Assembly: GCA_030615605.1 (NCBI GenBank)
Contig: JAUWYY010000013.1
Location: forward strand, 1 to 58,834
From: a bacterium
GTDB lineage: Bacteria > Armatimonadota > Zipacnadia > Zipacnadales > Zipacnadaceae
Reading direction: 5' to 3'
DNA: 58,834 nt
A model generated the notes under the pieces. It was not told the origin of the DNA and searched no databases. It worked only from the letters and a program-made list of their open reading frames with translations. Positions 49,333-58,785 of this stretch are shown piece by piece (within the stretch, counting starts at the first letter, position 1; every line of letters starts with the position of its first letter). Position numbers and translations under genes: made by a program.

Positions 49333-50052
49333 TTAGGCTTTTCTCAATACGCCGGTAATGGATGCGCCAATATAGTGCTCCAGCCCTGTTCGGGTCACAA
49401 CCAGATAGTAGGCATAGCAAACCAGAAAGCCTGGCAAGCAGAAATCGAAGTAGCCACAGGGCATAAACTCGTTCGTCGCTAAGTGTTCAATTTTAAGATT
49501 GAATTTCTGAGCCAGTCTTCCGATGAGGCTCAGCGAATTCAAACGGTACAAAGTGGGAAAAACATCCCCTTCCGTGCAACCCTTCGTACGGGATAGAAGC
49601 GCTCCTTTCCATGAGTGCGGAGTTATTCTGGAGATAATCGTCGCAAAGTGGTATTGGTTGGGAGTGAGAAAGGCGAATATCCCTTTGGACTTCAGCACTC
49701 TGTGAACATTATTGAAAAATGCATCTGGTTCCACGACGTGCTCCAATACGTAGCGGGCAAGTACCATGTCTATGCTGCCATCCTCAATCGGCCAGTGTTG
49801 CTCGTCTGGCAACAATATGAACGTCTCCAAGTGGGGGTTCCCGCTCGCGGTTGGATCGGGATCTAGGCCAATCAGCTTCACATTGAGATATTCATTCCAG
49901 GAGAAAGGGGCTACGCTTCCTCGGCCACAACCGACATCTAGGACTGTCATGCCAGCACGCAAGTATCTGCCGATCAATTTGTGGTAGGTCTGCCAATCAT
50001 TGAGCTTATTGGCGAAAAGCTTCTCTCTGATAGTCTTTGCCCGAGGTGCCAT
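49333..50052 (-). CDS. SAM-dependent methyltransferase
   Basis: 239 residues from ATG 50052 (GGAAG 8 nt upstream; the frame is open to 50160 over the DegT relic). Motif I is VLDVGCGRGSVAPFSW (about 37-52), then LIGLDPD, MVLARYVLEHVVEPDAFFNN and SKGIFAFLTPN. The C-terminal ~70 residues carry a hydrophobic stretch (CLPGFLVCYAYYLVV) that may touch the membrane, where lipid-linked sugars are found. It lies in the polysaccharide operon 23 bp upstream of the aminotransferase gene. Confidence 0.85.
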   Translation of the reverse strand: MAPRAKTIREKLFANKLNDWQTYHKLIGRYLRAGMTVLDVGCGRGSVAPFSWNEYLNVKLIGLDPDPTASGNPHLETFILLPDEQHWPIEDGSIDMVLARYVLEHVVEPDAFFNNVHRVLKSKGIFAFLTPNQYHFATIISRITPHSWKGALLSRTKGCTEGDVFPTLYRLNSLSLIGRLAQKFNLKIEHLATNEFMPCGYFDFCLPGFLVCYAYYLVVTRTGLEHYIGASITGVLRKA

Positions 50053-50074
50053 GTTTGAATTCTTCCGAACCGAA

Positions 50075-50179
50075 TTACTGACTATCCAAGACCCTATAGA
50101 ACTCGGTCTCGCCAGCGGCATTGATGGCGAAGGGAGCCATCCGAAGTGGTTTTGCGCCATCCAATGCGAACGAAGCCAT
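50075..50179 (-). pseudogene. DegT aminotransferase N-terminal relic
   Basis: 34 codons from an ATG: MASFALDGAKPLRMAPFAIN, then unrelated residues and a stop. The beginning copies the DegT N-terminus seen at 49309 (MAPLAIDGGKPIRTAPF). It marks a deleted or exchanged aminotransferase gene. Confidence 0.7.
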
Positions 50180-50332
50180 TTTGTCCCTCTGGCTGCACCA
50201 GGTTAGCGTTTCGCAATTTGAGAATCACTTATCGTTTCGTCAACCGCGCCATTAATAGTATTCACCCCATCTGCGCTACCATAAGGCCTGGTCGCTCGCG
50301 TCCACGATAAGCAGCGCCGCCTGTTGAGACTT

Positions 50333-52492
50333 TCAGGAGCGCCGTCGCCGCTTTTTCTTCTTCTCACCTTCCTTGTCGTGGTAGTAGTCGTCGTAGTGGT
50401 AATAGTAGTAGCTGCCGGCCCCGAACCTGCGCTCCAGCTTATTGAGCACAATGCCGACCAGATTCGCGCTTACAATCGAGAGCAGCTTGGTGCCTTGCGC
50501 CAGCGCCCGCCGACTAGTCTCAGGCGCAGAGACCACCATGAGCGTGGCATCGGCCATGCTGGCGAGTACTTGCGCATCGGTAAACATTAGCACTGGCGAG
50601 CTATCCATAACAATGAAGTCCACCTGCTCTTTGAGCTTCGCGAGGGAATCGCGCCAGGCCTGAGAATTCAACATCTCCGCTGGATTGGGAGGAATTGGCC
50701 CGCAGGTAAGCACTTCCAGATTAGGGATGTGCGTTTCTTGTAAAACCTCCTTCAGGGACCTCTCACCAATCGCGACGTTGCTCAAGCCGGCTTCATTGGA
50801 AACTCCCATACGATCATGGATGTGGGGGCGTCGCAGGTCGGTATCGACTAGAACGGTGCGCTTGCCGTCCATGGCCAGAGCAATAGCCAGATTAGTAGCC
50901 ACTACAGTCTTGCCTTCCCTGGGCTGTGTGCTGGTCACGAGCAATACGCGTAGGGGTTCGTCCACCGCAGAAAGAGTGATATTGCTGCGTAGGGTACGGA
51001 AGATTTCCAGCAGGTCAGACTGCTTCTCAGCCTTCTCCAGACTCAGTTCTTCGATTTCGGGGAACATTCGTAGATGTGCCAACACCGGGGCGCCCACGGC
51101 CATGACAGCGTCCTCTTCGGTGCGGACCCGGTCGTCGAGGCGGTCTACCACCAGGGCGAGGCCTAAGGCGAGCATTAGCCCTAGTACCGTAGCCAGAGCC
51201 ATATTGACCATCTTGCGGGGCCTTACGGGGCTCTCGGGCGCCTGTGCTGGAGAAACTATTCGTACATTAGCCAGACGCGCCTCCTCGCTGATACGCAGCT
51301 TCTGATATTCTTCATTGAGCAGATTGTAAGTCTGGTGTAGGACTTGCAGATTTATAGTAATTTGTGCCAGGCGATATTCCTGCTCTGGAAGCCGCGCCAA
51401 CTTCCCCTGTGCTCGATTAGCAGAAGACTCAAGCGCACTGACTTGAGCCTCCAATACCCACACCATGGCCTGCACGGGAGCGAGGTCCTGCGCAATAGCC
51501 GTCACCGCCTCGTATTCCAATTGCGCCTGCGCCTCTTTGATCTGCTGTGCAAGCCGGCGCACCTCAGGGCTGGTAGGCGTATACTCCTGCAAAAGCTGAG
51601 TCCGCTCTAGTTCCAGCTCGACTAGGTGGCTCTTGATTGTGGTTACACTGAGGCTATCTGCCAGGCGCTGTGTCTGGATTATTTCACCAGAGAGGCTGAT
51701 GGCATCAGCTTCTTTAGTCGCGAGATTGGCCCGTGTAGAAGCTAGTTCCACCTGACTGCTGCGTAGGTCCGTTTCAATCTCCGCCAGTTGAGCTATTAGC
51801 TTAACAGACTTAGCCTCCAGGTCAATAGTGAGATTGGCTTGCTTGAAATCCTTCAATTTCTCCTGCGCTTCGACCAGAGATTTGTGCACTTTCTCCAGTT
51901 GCTCACCTACATACTCACGTGCTGCCTTTGCCTGCTGGCGGTTTTCTTCTCGGTTAGCTTCGATGTGGCGATCTACTATGGCATTGGCCAGAGCAGCGGC
52001 CGCCTCAGGATTAGTGCTGAAGCTCGACACTTGGATGATGTCTGTGTCACGCAGCGGTTTTACCTCGATTTCTTCTTCATCTACTAGCTCTTGGTATTCT
52101 TCGGGCAGGTCTTTGAGCGCCTCTCCAGCGATGGCGGGGCTTTTGATGATCTCCGCTTGGGTCTGCACCGAGCGAGAACGGGTCAAGGCGCGTAGATCAG
52201 CGAGCAGGGGCATTTCCTCCCCGCCCCCGCTGCTGCCGCTGGAAGAGCCCACCAAGATGGTGGCCGTCGCTTTATAGATTGCCGGCATCATCCAAGTGTA
52301 GACCGCCCCCGCCGCTACCACAGCTACGAAAGCAGCCACCATAATGGACCAGCGCCGTAGGAACACGACCAGAAGCTGACGCAGATCGATTTCCTCTTCA
52401 GTCCCTGGCTGGGCTACTACCCCCGGCACCATAGAACTTACTACTTCCTGCTGCTGTAAGCCGTTCTGTTGCGACCGATTTCGTGCATTCAC
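50333..52492 (-). CDS. Wzz/BY-kinase fusion: polysaccharide co-polymerase and tyrosine autokinase
   Basis: 719 residues from GTG 52492. Wzz domain: first helix at 50-69, a large periplasmic coiled-coil part (about 180-400), the PAQAPESPVRPRK motif (415-427) and second helix at 430-450. Cytoplasmic BY-kinase: Walker A in STQPREGKT (521-529), Walker A' in VLVDTDLRRP (547-556), Walker B in FIVMDSSP (626-633). The C-terminal tail has a Tyr cluster (YYYYHYDDYYH, 695-705) as phosphorylation sites, then a very basic end. It sets chain length and controls export by cycles of autophosphorylation. It is the single-protein form found in Gram-negatives. No separate phosphatase gene is visible. Confidence 0.95.
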   Translation of the reverse strand: MNARNRSQQNGLQQQEVVSSMVPGVVAQPGTEEEIDLRQLLVVFLRRWSIMVAAFVAVVAAGAVYTWMMPAIYKATATILVGSSSGSSGGGEEMPLLADLRALTRSRSVQTQAEIIKSPAIAGEALKDLPEEYQELVDEEEIEVKPLRDTDIIQVSSFSTNPEAAAALANAIVDRHIEANREENRQQAKAAREYVGEQLEKVHKSLVEAQEKLKDFKQANLTIDLEAKSVKLIAQLAEIETDLRSSQVELASTRANLATKEADAISLSGEIIQTQRLADSLSVTTIKSHLVELELERTQLLQEYTPTSPEVRRLAQQIKEAQAQLEYEAVTAIAQDLAPVQAMVWVLEAQVSALESSANRAQGKLARLPEQEYRLAQITINLQVLHQTYNLLNEEYQKLRISEEARLANVRIVSPAQAPESPVRPRKMVNMALATVLGLMLALGLALVVDRLDDRVRTEEDAVMAVGAPVLAHLRMFPEIEELSLEKAEKQSDLLEIFRTLRSNITLSAVDEPLRVLLVTSTQPREGKTVVATNLAIALAMDGKRTVLVDTDLRRPHIHDRMGVSNEAGLSNVAIGERSLKEVLQETHIPNLEVLTCGPIPPNPAEMLNSQAWRDSLAKLKEQVDFIVMDSSPVLMFTDAQVLASMADATLMVVSAPETSRRALAQGTKLLSIVSANLVGIVLNKLERRFGAGSYYYYHYDDYYHDKEGEKKKKRRRRS

Positions 52493-52570
52493 TGTTCTAT
52501 CCCGTTATACAGCCTTGATTATTAAGGCGTTTGACCTGGGCAGAAGGCAATGCAATACTGCCTAGTTGGC

Positions 52571-54088
52571 TCACTCAATGAGCCATCTGCCCCAAAGGCC
52601 CACTGCCGAGAGAGCACGCAACAATAGATCCCAATCAGTTCTTTCGCCCGGCACGTAAATCACGTCGTTGTCCTGCACCACCAAGTCCTCTTCAGTGCGG
52701 CCGGCGCGCAAGACGCGGGCCAGGTTCACCATGATGCGCTTGGCCTCGCCCTCCTCTACGCGCATCACGGCCGTCTCACCGATGCGCGCTCGCTTCAGGG
52801 ACCCACCGGCCTCGGCTACCATCTGGGCTACTGTAGGCGCACTGTCCTCATCAATGTCGTAGTAACCTGGCTTCTGCACGGCGCCTAGCACGGCAACCTT
52901 TGCCTTTGACTCCGGCACCACTATCAAATCTCCGTGCTGCAGCGGCACATTGGCGCCCAGGTTGCCCTTGACCATTACCTGGAACAGATTTACATGACAA
53001 GTGGCACCATCTTTGCGCTGCAGTATAACGCCGGTAAGCAACGCTCTATCGCTCACTCCGCCAGCCGCGGCTACCGCTTCCACGACTCCGCTACCAACCG
53101 GCAAGTCATACGAGCCAGACCGTTGCACCTGACCCGCGACACTTACTGTGATGGTACGTTCTGCTAGGCTGAGTACGTCTCCGGGTTGCAGCGCCAGGTT
53201 GGCCTCAGACTTGCCCTCCACGAAAATCCCCGGCAAATCCAGGGCCAGCGCTTCGCCACTCAGGCGGAAGATAGACCCCTGCACCAGCTCTGGTCGGGCC
53301 GTTAGACCCCCTGCCCGGGCCACCAGGTCAGCGACGCGCATGGTCACGCCCGGCTGCAGGTCGAAATACCCCGGCTCGTGGGCTGCCCCCACTACTGCAA
53401 CCCGTGCTACAGTCCGCTCGCTGAAGTTCAGCACGTCACCGGGCCCCAATACTAGGTTGGCCGGATCGTTGCCCTCTCGGAGGATGGTTAGCAGATCCAG
53501 TGGCACTACCCGCTGGTCTGGATGAAACAGTATGGCGTCCACCAGCTCCGGTCGGATAATCAAACCCCCAGCAGACGCCAGCGCTTCAGTAACTCGCCAA
53601 CCAGGCTTCAGCTGATACACTCCAGGATTTCTCGCCGCACCCAGTACGAATACCGATTGAATGCGGGGCTGCTTCACCGCCACGGTGACTTCTGGACTAA
53701 CCAATCGCTCCCGCAGCCGTTCGGTGATAGCTGCCGTTATCTGCTGGATGCTCATACCGGCCACTTGTAATTCGCCCACTACCGGCAGGTGAATCTTGCC
53801 ATCAGTGCTCACCACCACATTGTCTCTAGACATCTCCGGATGACGCATAACGCTAACCATGAGTACGTCGTCTGGCCCGACCGCGTAATCCGCTCTTGTC
53901 TTTGCGGCGGTGAATAAGTCCGGGGAAACCATGAGTACATCATCTGGCCCAATTGTGCAATCTTGGGTAGCAGCAAGCTCTCCCGCTACTGCCAGCAGAA
54001 TCAGAATAAGGAGCCATACTCCATTGCTCGCACGCCTATAACGGAGTTTGCACCTATGGCAATTCTTGTTGAAAAGCACTACTCTCAC
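52571..54088 (-). CDS. Wza-like polysaccharide export protein with four SLBB domains
   Basis: 505 residues from GTG 54088 (GTG 54079 is also possible, after AGGTGA). Signal-like helix at about 23-40 (VWLLILILLAVAGELA). The Poly_export domain (about 66-145) includes DGKIHLPVVGELQVAGMSI. Four SLBB repeats follow: FVLGAARNPGVYQLKPG, VVGAAHEPGYFDLQPG, VAGQVQRSGSYDLPVG and VLGAVQKPGYYDI, each closed by an A-GG segment. The C-terminus DLLLRALSAVGLWGRW may be the membrane helix. A 24 codon in-frame duplication repeats GPDDVLMVS near residues 47 and 71. It forms the outer exit channel working with the Wzz/kinase downstream. Confidence 0.93.
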   Translation of the reverse strand: MRVVLFNKNCHRCKLRYRRASNGVWLLILILLAVAGELAATQDCTIGPDDVLMVSPDLFTAAKTRADYAVGPDDVLMVSVMRHPEMSRDNVVVSTDGKIHLPVVGELQVAGMSIQQITAAITERLRERLVSPEVTVAVKQPRIQSVFVLGAARNPGVYQLKPGWRVTEALASAGGLIIRPELVDAILFHPDQRVVPLDLLTILREGNDPANLVLGPGDVLNFSERTVARVAVVGAAHEPGYFDLQPGVTMRVADLVARAGGLTARPELVQGSIFRLSGEALALDLPGIFVEGKSEANLALQPGDVLSLAERTITVSVAGQVQRSGSYDLPVGSGVVEAVAAAGGVSDRALLTGVILQRKDGATCHVNLFQVMVKGNLGANVPLQHGDLIVVPESKAKVAVLGAVQKPGYYDIDEDSAPTVAQMVAEAGGSLKRARIGETAVMRVEEGEAKRIMVNLARVLRAGRTEEDLVVQDNDVIYVPGERTDWDLLLRALSAVGLWGRWLIE

Positions 54089-54139
54089 CTCTATCGGATG
54101 CTGGCATGGGCTACTCCTCGCACACGTATGGCCTACCTA

Positions 54140-54382
54140 TCACCGCACTCGTTGCCTAGTCACAGTAGGAACTTCACCAACAGATCGACCGCCGCCGCAC
54201 CTAACAGCACTAATCCGATTAGTGCAACTGCACCTGATACAACGCCCGGTCGCGTCCTTCGCGGAGTTAATACCTCCCGGAAAAGAACCGGCAAAGCTTT
54301 TCCTATCGGATGTCATGCGCTCAGGGCCTCGGCCAGGGCTACCCTACGCTTGCCGCCTGCTCGACGGTCAGCTCAAGGTCTG
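54140..54382 (+). repeat. ~240 bp long-range direct repeat, copy 2
   Basis: Matches 23207-23446. Here the membrane peptide has lost its ATG (CCG) and is frameshifted near its end. It lies between the SLBB gene and the beta-barrel candidate gene. Confidence 0.85.
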
Positions 54383-54386
54383 GCAG
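54339..54386 (-). pseudogene. PDLELT-type short peptide relic 2
   Basis: The frame LPDLELTVEQAASVG ends in a stop. It would need a CTG start. Same family as 26118-26225. Confidence 0.35.
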
Positions 54387-54422
54387 GGGCTCTCCCCGCT
54401 GGCGAAACAGCCGCAGTTCATT

Positions 54423-55262
54423 CTAGTGCTTGGTCAGCACCACACCAACCACCGGGCGGTCGAGGCCAGAGTATCCAAAGTAACCGAGGACAATCCACTT
54501 CTGGCCCTCGGCAAAGGCTTCTTGGGCGCGATCCAGTCTGCTGATGGCCAATCCAGCGTTAACCTGCATCCCATCGTATTCGGTGACTAGGGTTAGCCTA
54601 TCGGTCACCTCTGTCGACAGACCACCAAACGGATTACTGCCGAAGCGACCATCACCCCACCCCAGGCTGAGATAGCCATCAAAAAACAGGCCACTTATGG
54701 GGCGAGTGGCCACGCCGTAGATCGAGCGCGCCCCGTAGGGGCTGCCAACGTAGTCCTGGCGCTGGTTCAATATGTCCTGGACCCCGACGGCTGCTGCCCA
54801 ACCGTCGTCGCCACCGGCGCAGACCTGGTACTGGAAGTTGTAGGCCTCGGCGATGTCGGTGCCAGTGGCCATCCAGGAGCCATAGATGCCATGGCCAGGG
54901 CGACCTGCACCAAGCCCGATAAATCCAGTCCCATTGATGTCAGCACCACCAAAGCCGATTTCCACGCTGCCGGTGTTGCTGCCACTGTTACCGCCTATCA
55001 CCCAGTTACCCTTAATTGGAGTGTAGGCGACCGGGATGTTCTGCTGCAGGGCGCCGCCGAAGCCGACCTGTCCGTCAGGGCTGACACCAAACATGTTGCC
55101 AGGCAAACTAGACGAGTGCCGGAACTGATAGAATTCGTTCCAATCAGTGTCGGCTGCCCCAACCCCGGCCGATACCAACACGACTGCTGCCACGATCATC
55201 AGCGCGACGAAAACCCGCAAATGCCGGCAAGTGCTGGTCACCCGTGAAGTCAATTTGTCCAT
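54423..55262 (-). CDS. Exported protein, probable outer-membrane beta-barrel of the polysaccharide system
   Basis: 279 residues from ATG 55262 with GGGAGGATTAATT. Signal peptide at 13-33 (VFVALMIVAAVVLVSAGVGA). The mature part alternates Gly/aromatic/polar residues (GNWVIGGNSGSNTGSVEIGF, GLFFDGYLSLGWGDG, LTLVTEYDGMQVNAGLAIS) and ends in a strand with a terminal His (RPVVGVVLTKH). This is the pattern of a porin-like barrel, such as YjbH-like or acetyltransferase-associated barrels of exopolysaccharide systems. It precedes the SLBB gene. Export-pore accessory function is inference. Confidence 0.7.
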   Translation of the reverse strand: MDKLTSRVTSTCRHLRVFVALMIVAAVVLVSAGVGAADTDWNEFYQFRHSSSLPGNMFGVSPDGQVGFGGALQQNIPVAYTPIKGNWVIGGNSGSNTGSVEIGFGGADINGTGFIGLGAGRPGHGIYGSWMATGTDIAEAYNFQYQVCAGGDDGWAAAVGVQDILNQRQDYVGSPYGARSIYGVATRPISGLFFDGYLSLGWGDGRFGSNPFGGLSTEVTDRLTLVTEYDGMQVNAGLAISRLDRAQEAFAEGQKWIVLGYFGYSGLDRPVVGVVLTKH

Positions 55263-55772
55263 AATTAATCCTCCCATCTATCAGTGAGTTAACGCAACTT
55301 GCCCATTTCCGAGATTTCCCATCTGATGTATGACTATTGACTTATTCTCTGCCAACACCAGAGTTCCCTCCGGGTAGAGGTCACCAGCTCGACAGATTGG
55401 CCATCAGAAGCATTCTCCGAGCCCTTTGTCGCACATTCGCCATATGATCACGTATACCTTTAATATTCGCTGTCGGGTTTGTTGATTCCTTCAAGATTGG
55501 GAATTTTTCTGGGAGATTGCTGCTCAGCAGCTTTTTAGCCTGGTTTCGGGCGTCTATTTGAGGGTTTTGGACGTGTTGAGCAATCCGAGCACATAGTGGT
55601 GCCTGTAAGTATGGTAGATAACAGCCACTTGCTGTCGCCCTCACCCTGGCATCAGCCGCCCCCTGGCGACAGCCCCCAGGGAGAGCCGCCGCTTGTCTTC
55701 ATCAAAGACAAGCGAAGTAGCGTCCGGTGAGCTTACCGCCTCGCCGAACCTGTCAGCCTTCTTCCTGCCGTC
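55263..55772. other. Gene-poor stretch upstream of the polysaccharide locus
   Basis: Probably contains the main promoter of the locus, but no clear boxes were found. A minus-strand frame at 55381-55644 (87 residues, KKLLSSNLPEKFPILKES) has no ribosome binding site and no known match. A CTTGTCTT/AAGACAAG hairpin lies at about 55692-55712. Confidence 0.4.
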
Positions 55773-56207
55773 TCAGCTTGCGGAGGGATCAGCTTGCGGC
55801 TGGTTCGCTGCATCCGCCAGGTCTGCACTGACTACCATCGCGCCCAGAATGCGGCGAATGATCAGCAGCAGATGATCAGGATGCACTATGGGCTTGGTGT
55901 AGAACCATGCACAGCCCAGCTCATAGCCTTTATGGATGCTGTCGGGACCATCACAAGCAGTAAGCAGCACTACGGGTATCTGAGCGGTAGTCTGGTGTTC
56001 ACGCAACGCCTCCAGGGTCTGCCAGCCGTCGAACCCAGGCATCTTGATATCCAGAACAATGAGATCAGGTAGTCGCTGGCGAACCAGGGTCAGTCCGGTC
56101 CGGCCATCGTGGGCAGTTGTTACCTGATAGCCTGCCTCCTCCAACCAAGCCTGCATTGCTTCAACAAGCGCGCGATCGTCGTCTATTAGCAGGATCTGCT
56201 GGCTCAT
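55773..56207 (-). CDS. Response regulator (receiver domain only)
   Basis: 144 residues. CheY-like: ILLIDDDRALVE, phospho-acceptor Asp in LIVLDIKMPGFDGW (about residue 53), Thr in VLLTACDG, Lys in FYTKPIVHPD. The C-terminal tail of ~25 residues is Ala/Asp-rich with no output domain. It lies upstream of the polysaccharide genes on the same strand and could regulate them or motility by protein contact. It is only distantly like the receiver at 25092. Confidence 0.88.
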   Translation of the reverse strand: MSQQILLIDDDRALVEAMQAWLEEAGYQVTTAHDGRTGLTLVRQRLPDLIVLDIKMPGFDGWQTLEALREHQTTAQIPVVLLTACDGPDSIHKGYELGCAWFYTKPIVHPDHLLLIIRRILGAMVVSADLADAANQPQADPSAS

Positions 56208-56403
56208 CGAAGTTCGGTGCGTGTTCCTCTGGATGTGTCGCCAGCAACTAATGCCGCTGGGACCGCGACCAGCGCCACCGCCAAAGCCTTAGCCTGAACC
56301 TAGCTCTCAAAACAGCGGCGCTGGCCTTGCCCGTGTTGGGGTGGCTTGAGGAGCCCCCTGGTGGGAGAGTGTGGGCAGCTCGGCTCATCGGCCCAACGCT
56401 GAG

Positions 56404-56787
56404 CTAACTATCTTTGGAATTTTCTACCGTCACCGTAACGATCTTGGATTTGACCTTTTCCCCTTCGCTGGGGGTACCTACCGCGGTAAGCTCGTACTTG
56501 CCGTTGGCCACCGTAGTAGTATCCCACTTGACGCTGTAAGGAGCCTCGTCGTCCTTGCCAATGGACTTGTCATTGGCGAAGAACTCTACACTCTCGAATT
56601 TTACGTCTTCGCCTACGGTAGCCTTGACCTCGGTCGTACCCATCAGCACGACACCGCCTCCCGGCGAATCGATGCCAATCGGCGGGCCGGGGGGATCGGG
56701 ATCGCTGCAGGCAAACACGACTGCGCCGCCAATCCCCAGGCCAAGCGTCAGGCAGACGATGATGATAAGGAAGTGAATGTCACGCAT
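56404..56787 (-). CDS. Small lipoprotein with bacterial Ig-like domain
   Basis: 127 residues from ATG 56787 (AAGGAGAG upstream; an ATG two codons before is too close to it). Lipoprotein signal: FLIIIVCLTLGLGIGGAVVF, then the lipobox AC (about residue 27) and SDPDPPGPP. Residues 45-120 are a single Big_9/Ig-like beta-sandwich (VEFFANDKSIGKDDEAPYSV, then WDTTTVANGKYELTAV). Such domains bind sugars or mediate contact at the surface. It may help hold the exopolysaccharide or the envelope; this is inference. Confidence 0.8.
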   Translation of the reverse strand: MRDIHFLIIIVCLTLGLGIGGAVVFACSDPDPPGPPIGIDSPGGGVVLMGTTEVKATVGEDVKFESVEFFANDKSIGKDDEAPYSVKWDTTTVANGKYELTAVGTPSEGEKVKSKIVTVTVENSKDS

Positions 56788-57018
56788 AACCATCTCTCCT
56801 TAAGGAAACTATTGGGCATTCAAGTATTATATAGTCGTTTGAGATAAACTTTCATTCCCGGAAACTGCCAAGTTCTCTTGGTGGCCGGCAGCGAGAAGCT
56901 CGTAGCAGACCGGAATCTGGCCTAAATAGCAGTGTCTTTTGAGCGCGCTTGTCGGGAAAAAACATCCGGCCAGTAGCGGCAACCGCGGGTGCTGAGCTTG
57001 TCCCGGCCGATCCAGGTC

Positions 57019-58785
57019 TTAGGATTGGCCCGGGATGTCCTGGAGCCCATAGTGCAGGGCAATCTGCCGAGCCAGATCAGGGCGTCCGTGATCTTCCCAT
57101 ACCTTGGCCAGTCTATCGTAGGCCGGCTGGTCACCGGGGTCGATTTGGAGTGCCTGACGAAGATGGCGGACAGCCAGCCGCCATTTGCCTTGTTGGTCCA
57201 GAGTCCGGGCCAGGTACACATGGGCGGGGACAAACGAAGCGTCGCGGGTCAGCGCCAGCCGATACCAATAGACGGCTTGCTCGTTGTTTCCCTGGGCTGC
57301 ATAAACTGAAGCCACATTGTAGGCTGTCAGTTGGGGAAAGACCTGCAGTCTTTCGGCGCGCTGAAACCAACGCTCAGCTTCCTGCCAGGATTTCTGGCGA
57401 TAGGCAATTTCCCCCATGCGGTTGACCACCCGCAGAGAATGAGGCTGAATGGTTGCCAACGCCTCGGCCACACGCTCGGCTTCAGCGAGCCGGCCCAGAG
57501 CCAGCAAAGTGCCGGTCAGCGAGTGCGCTGCGTGGAGGTTAGCGGGACACAAAGACAAAGCCGTCCGGAAATGCTCTACGGCCGGCTCAAGGCTCTCATC
57601 AACTACCCGGAGAACGGTGCCTTCAAGAGTGTGCCCCCATGCCTGGTATGCACTTTCGGGGGAGTCCAGCAGTTGGTCGGCCAGCTTCTGGGCCACGGGC
57701 AGATTTCCGCTAAGCAGTGCCACTCGCCCCAGAAGATAGCCGGTTTCGGGGTCATCGCGCAACTGCAAAGCCTCTGTCAACGAAGCTATTGCTCGGTTTG
57801 CGTTACCCAGTTGAGCATAGGCACGCCCGGTGGCCGACAGGACCGCAGCGCTTCCCGGGGCCAGTTCTGCAGCCTGCTGGTAACAGTTCAATGCTTCTCG
57901 GTACCGACCTCGATGTTCTTCGATCAACCCTAGATTGAACCAGCCGCCGGGGCAGTCGGGGTCCTGTTCAGTTGTTTCGCGAGCTGCGGTAGCTGCTTGT
58001 TCTAACTCGTACTCGGCCAGGAGGTTAGCGATCCTCGTCACCGCGGCCGGCCCTCCACTGGCCGGCTGCCCAGGACTAATTACTCGGGGGAGTTGAATAG
58101 TGCTGACTTGACTGCCTCGCCTTATGGTGATTGCCGGTTCAGCGTAGGAGGCCAGTCTGATCTCACCGCAGGCTACATCTACGAGGGTAGCCACAGGCTG
58201 GCCGGCCACGGCCACGAGTCGGTCGCAGTTGCATATCCCGCCAATGAAAGGGGTCACGAAGGTCCAGACACTGTGGCAGAGACCTTCCTTCTCGTGGTCG
58301 GCGAATGCCTCCAGCGCCTCCTGAGCATCCAGTTCTTCGAACTCGGCAGTGTCTGGACCAAACAGAAAGCTATCGTCCAGGTTCGTCAGCAAGTCACTAA
58401 ACGCACCACCACCCGGGCCCATTGAGACACCATAGCAGTATCCTACTTCGCGGCCAAGTGTGATGTGGCGGCAGATGCACGGCACCCGCACAATTGAATT
58501 GACAAATCCGAAGATGACCTCGATGTCCTCCAGCGGCAGCACCTGGCCAAAATGCTGCTTCTTCATCCGGCGAGTCACTATTCCGCTGATCGCGCGTCGT
58601 ACAAAAGCGGGTGCCCGGGCGAGGCTTGCCAGCCGGGTGGAGTCCTCGGCCAGGTGCTCGGGATGACCAAAAAAATTGGTGATGACATTGCGTCGTCGCA
58701 GATCGCTCAGCAGGTCCTCAGCATAGTTCTTTGCCTGCAGATACCATTTCTTGCCTTCACCATGCTTGACGCAGAACTGGCACAT
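57019..58785 (-). CDS. Cys-rich N-domain plus TPR repeat protein
   Basis: 588 residues. Residues 1-235 form a conserved domain starting MCQFCVKHGEGKKWYLQAKN, then YAEDLLSDLRRR, RRMKKQHFGQVLPLEDIEVI, VRVPCICRH and GGICNCDR. Its Cys pairs suggest a metal or Fe-S site, as in other bacterial MCQFC-KHGEGKKW proteins of unknown role. From about 255 to the end come eight to ten TPR units (GWFNLGLIEEHRGRYREALN, AYAQLGNANRAIASLTEAL, AYNVASVYAAQGNNEQAVYW, AHVYLARTLDQQGKWRLAVR). A fusion of the Cys domain with TPRs suggests a sensor or scaffold. It stands apart from the polysaccharide genes by 230 bp. Confidence 0.8.
   Translation of the reverse strand: MCQFCVKHGEGKKWYLQAKNYAEDLLSDLRRRNVITNFFGHPEHLAEDSTRLASLARAPAFVRRAISGIVTRRMKKQHFGQVLPLEDIEVIFGFVNSIVRVPCICRHITLGREVGYCYGVSMGPGGGAFSDLLTNLDDSFLFGPDTAEFEELDAQEALEAFADHEKEGLCHSVWTFVTPFIGGICNCDRLVAVAGQPVATLVDVACGEIRLASYAEPAITIRRGSQVSTIQLPRVISPGQPASGGPAAVTRIANLLAEYELEQAATAARETTEQDPDCPGGWFNLGLIEEHRGRYREALNCYQQAAELAPGSAAVLSATGRAYAQLGNANRAIASLTEALQLRDDPETGYLLGRVALLSGNLPVAQKLADQLLDSPESAYQAWGHTLEGTVLRVVDESLEPAVEHFRTALSLCPANLHAAHSLTGTLLALGRLAEAERVAEALATIQPHSLRVVNRMGEIAYRQKSWQEAERWFQRAERLQVFPQLTAYNVASVYAAQGNNEQAVYWYRLALTRDASFVPAHVYLARTLDQQGKWRLAVRHLRQALQIDPGDQPAYDRLAKVWEDHGRPDLARQIALHYGLQDIPGQS

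Noticed and set aside
55381..55644. 87-residue minus-strand protein upstream of the beta-barrel gene
   Set aside because: No ribosome binding site, no recognised family and composition not clearly coding.
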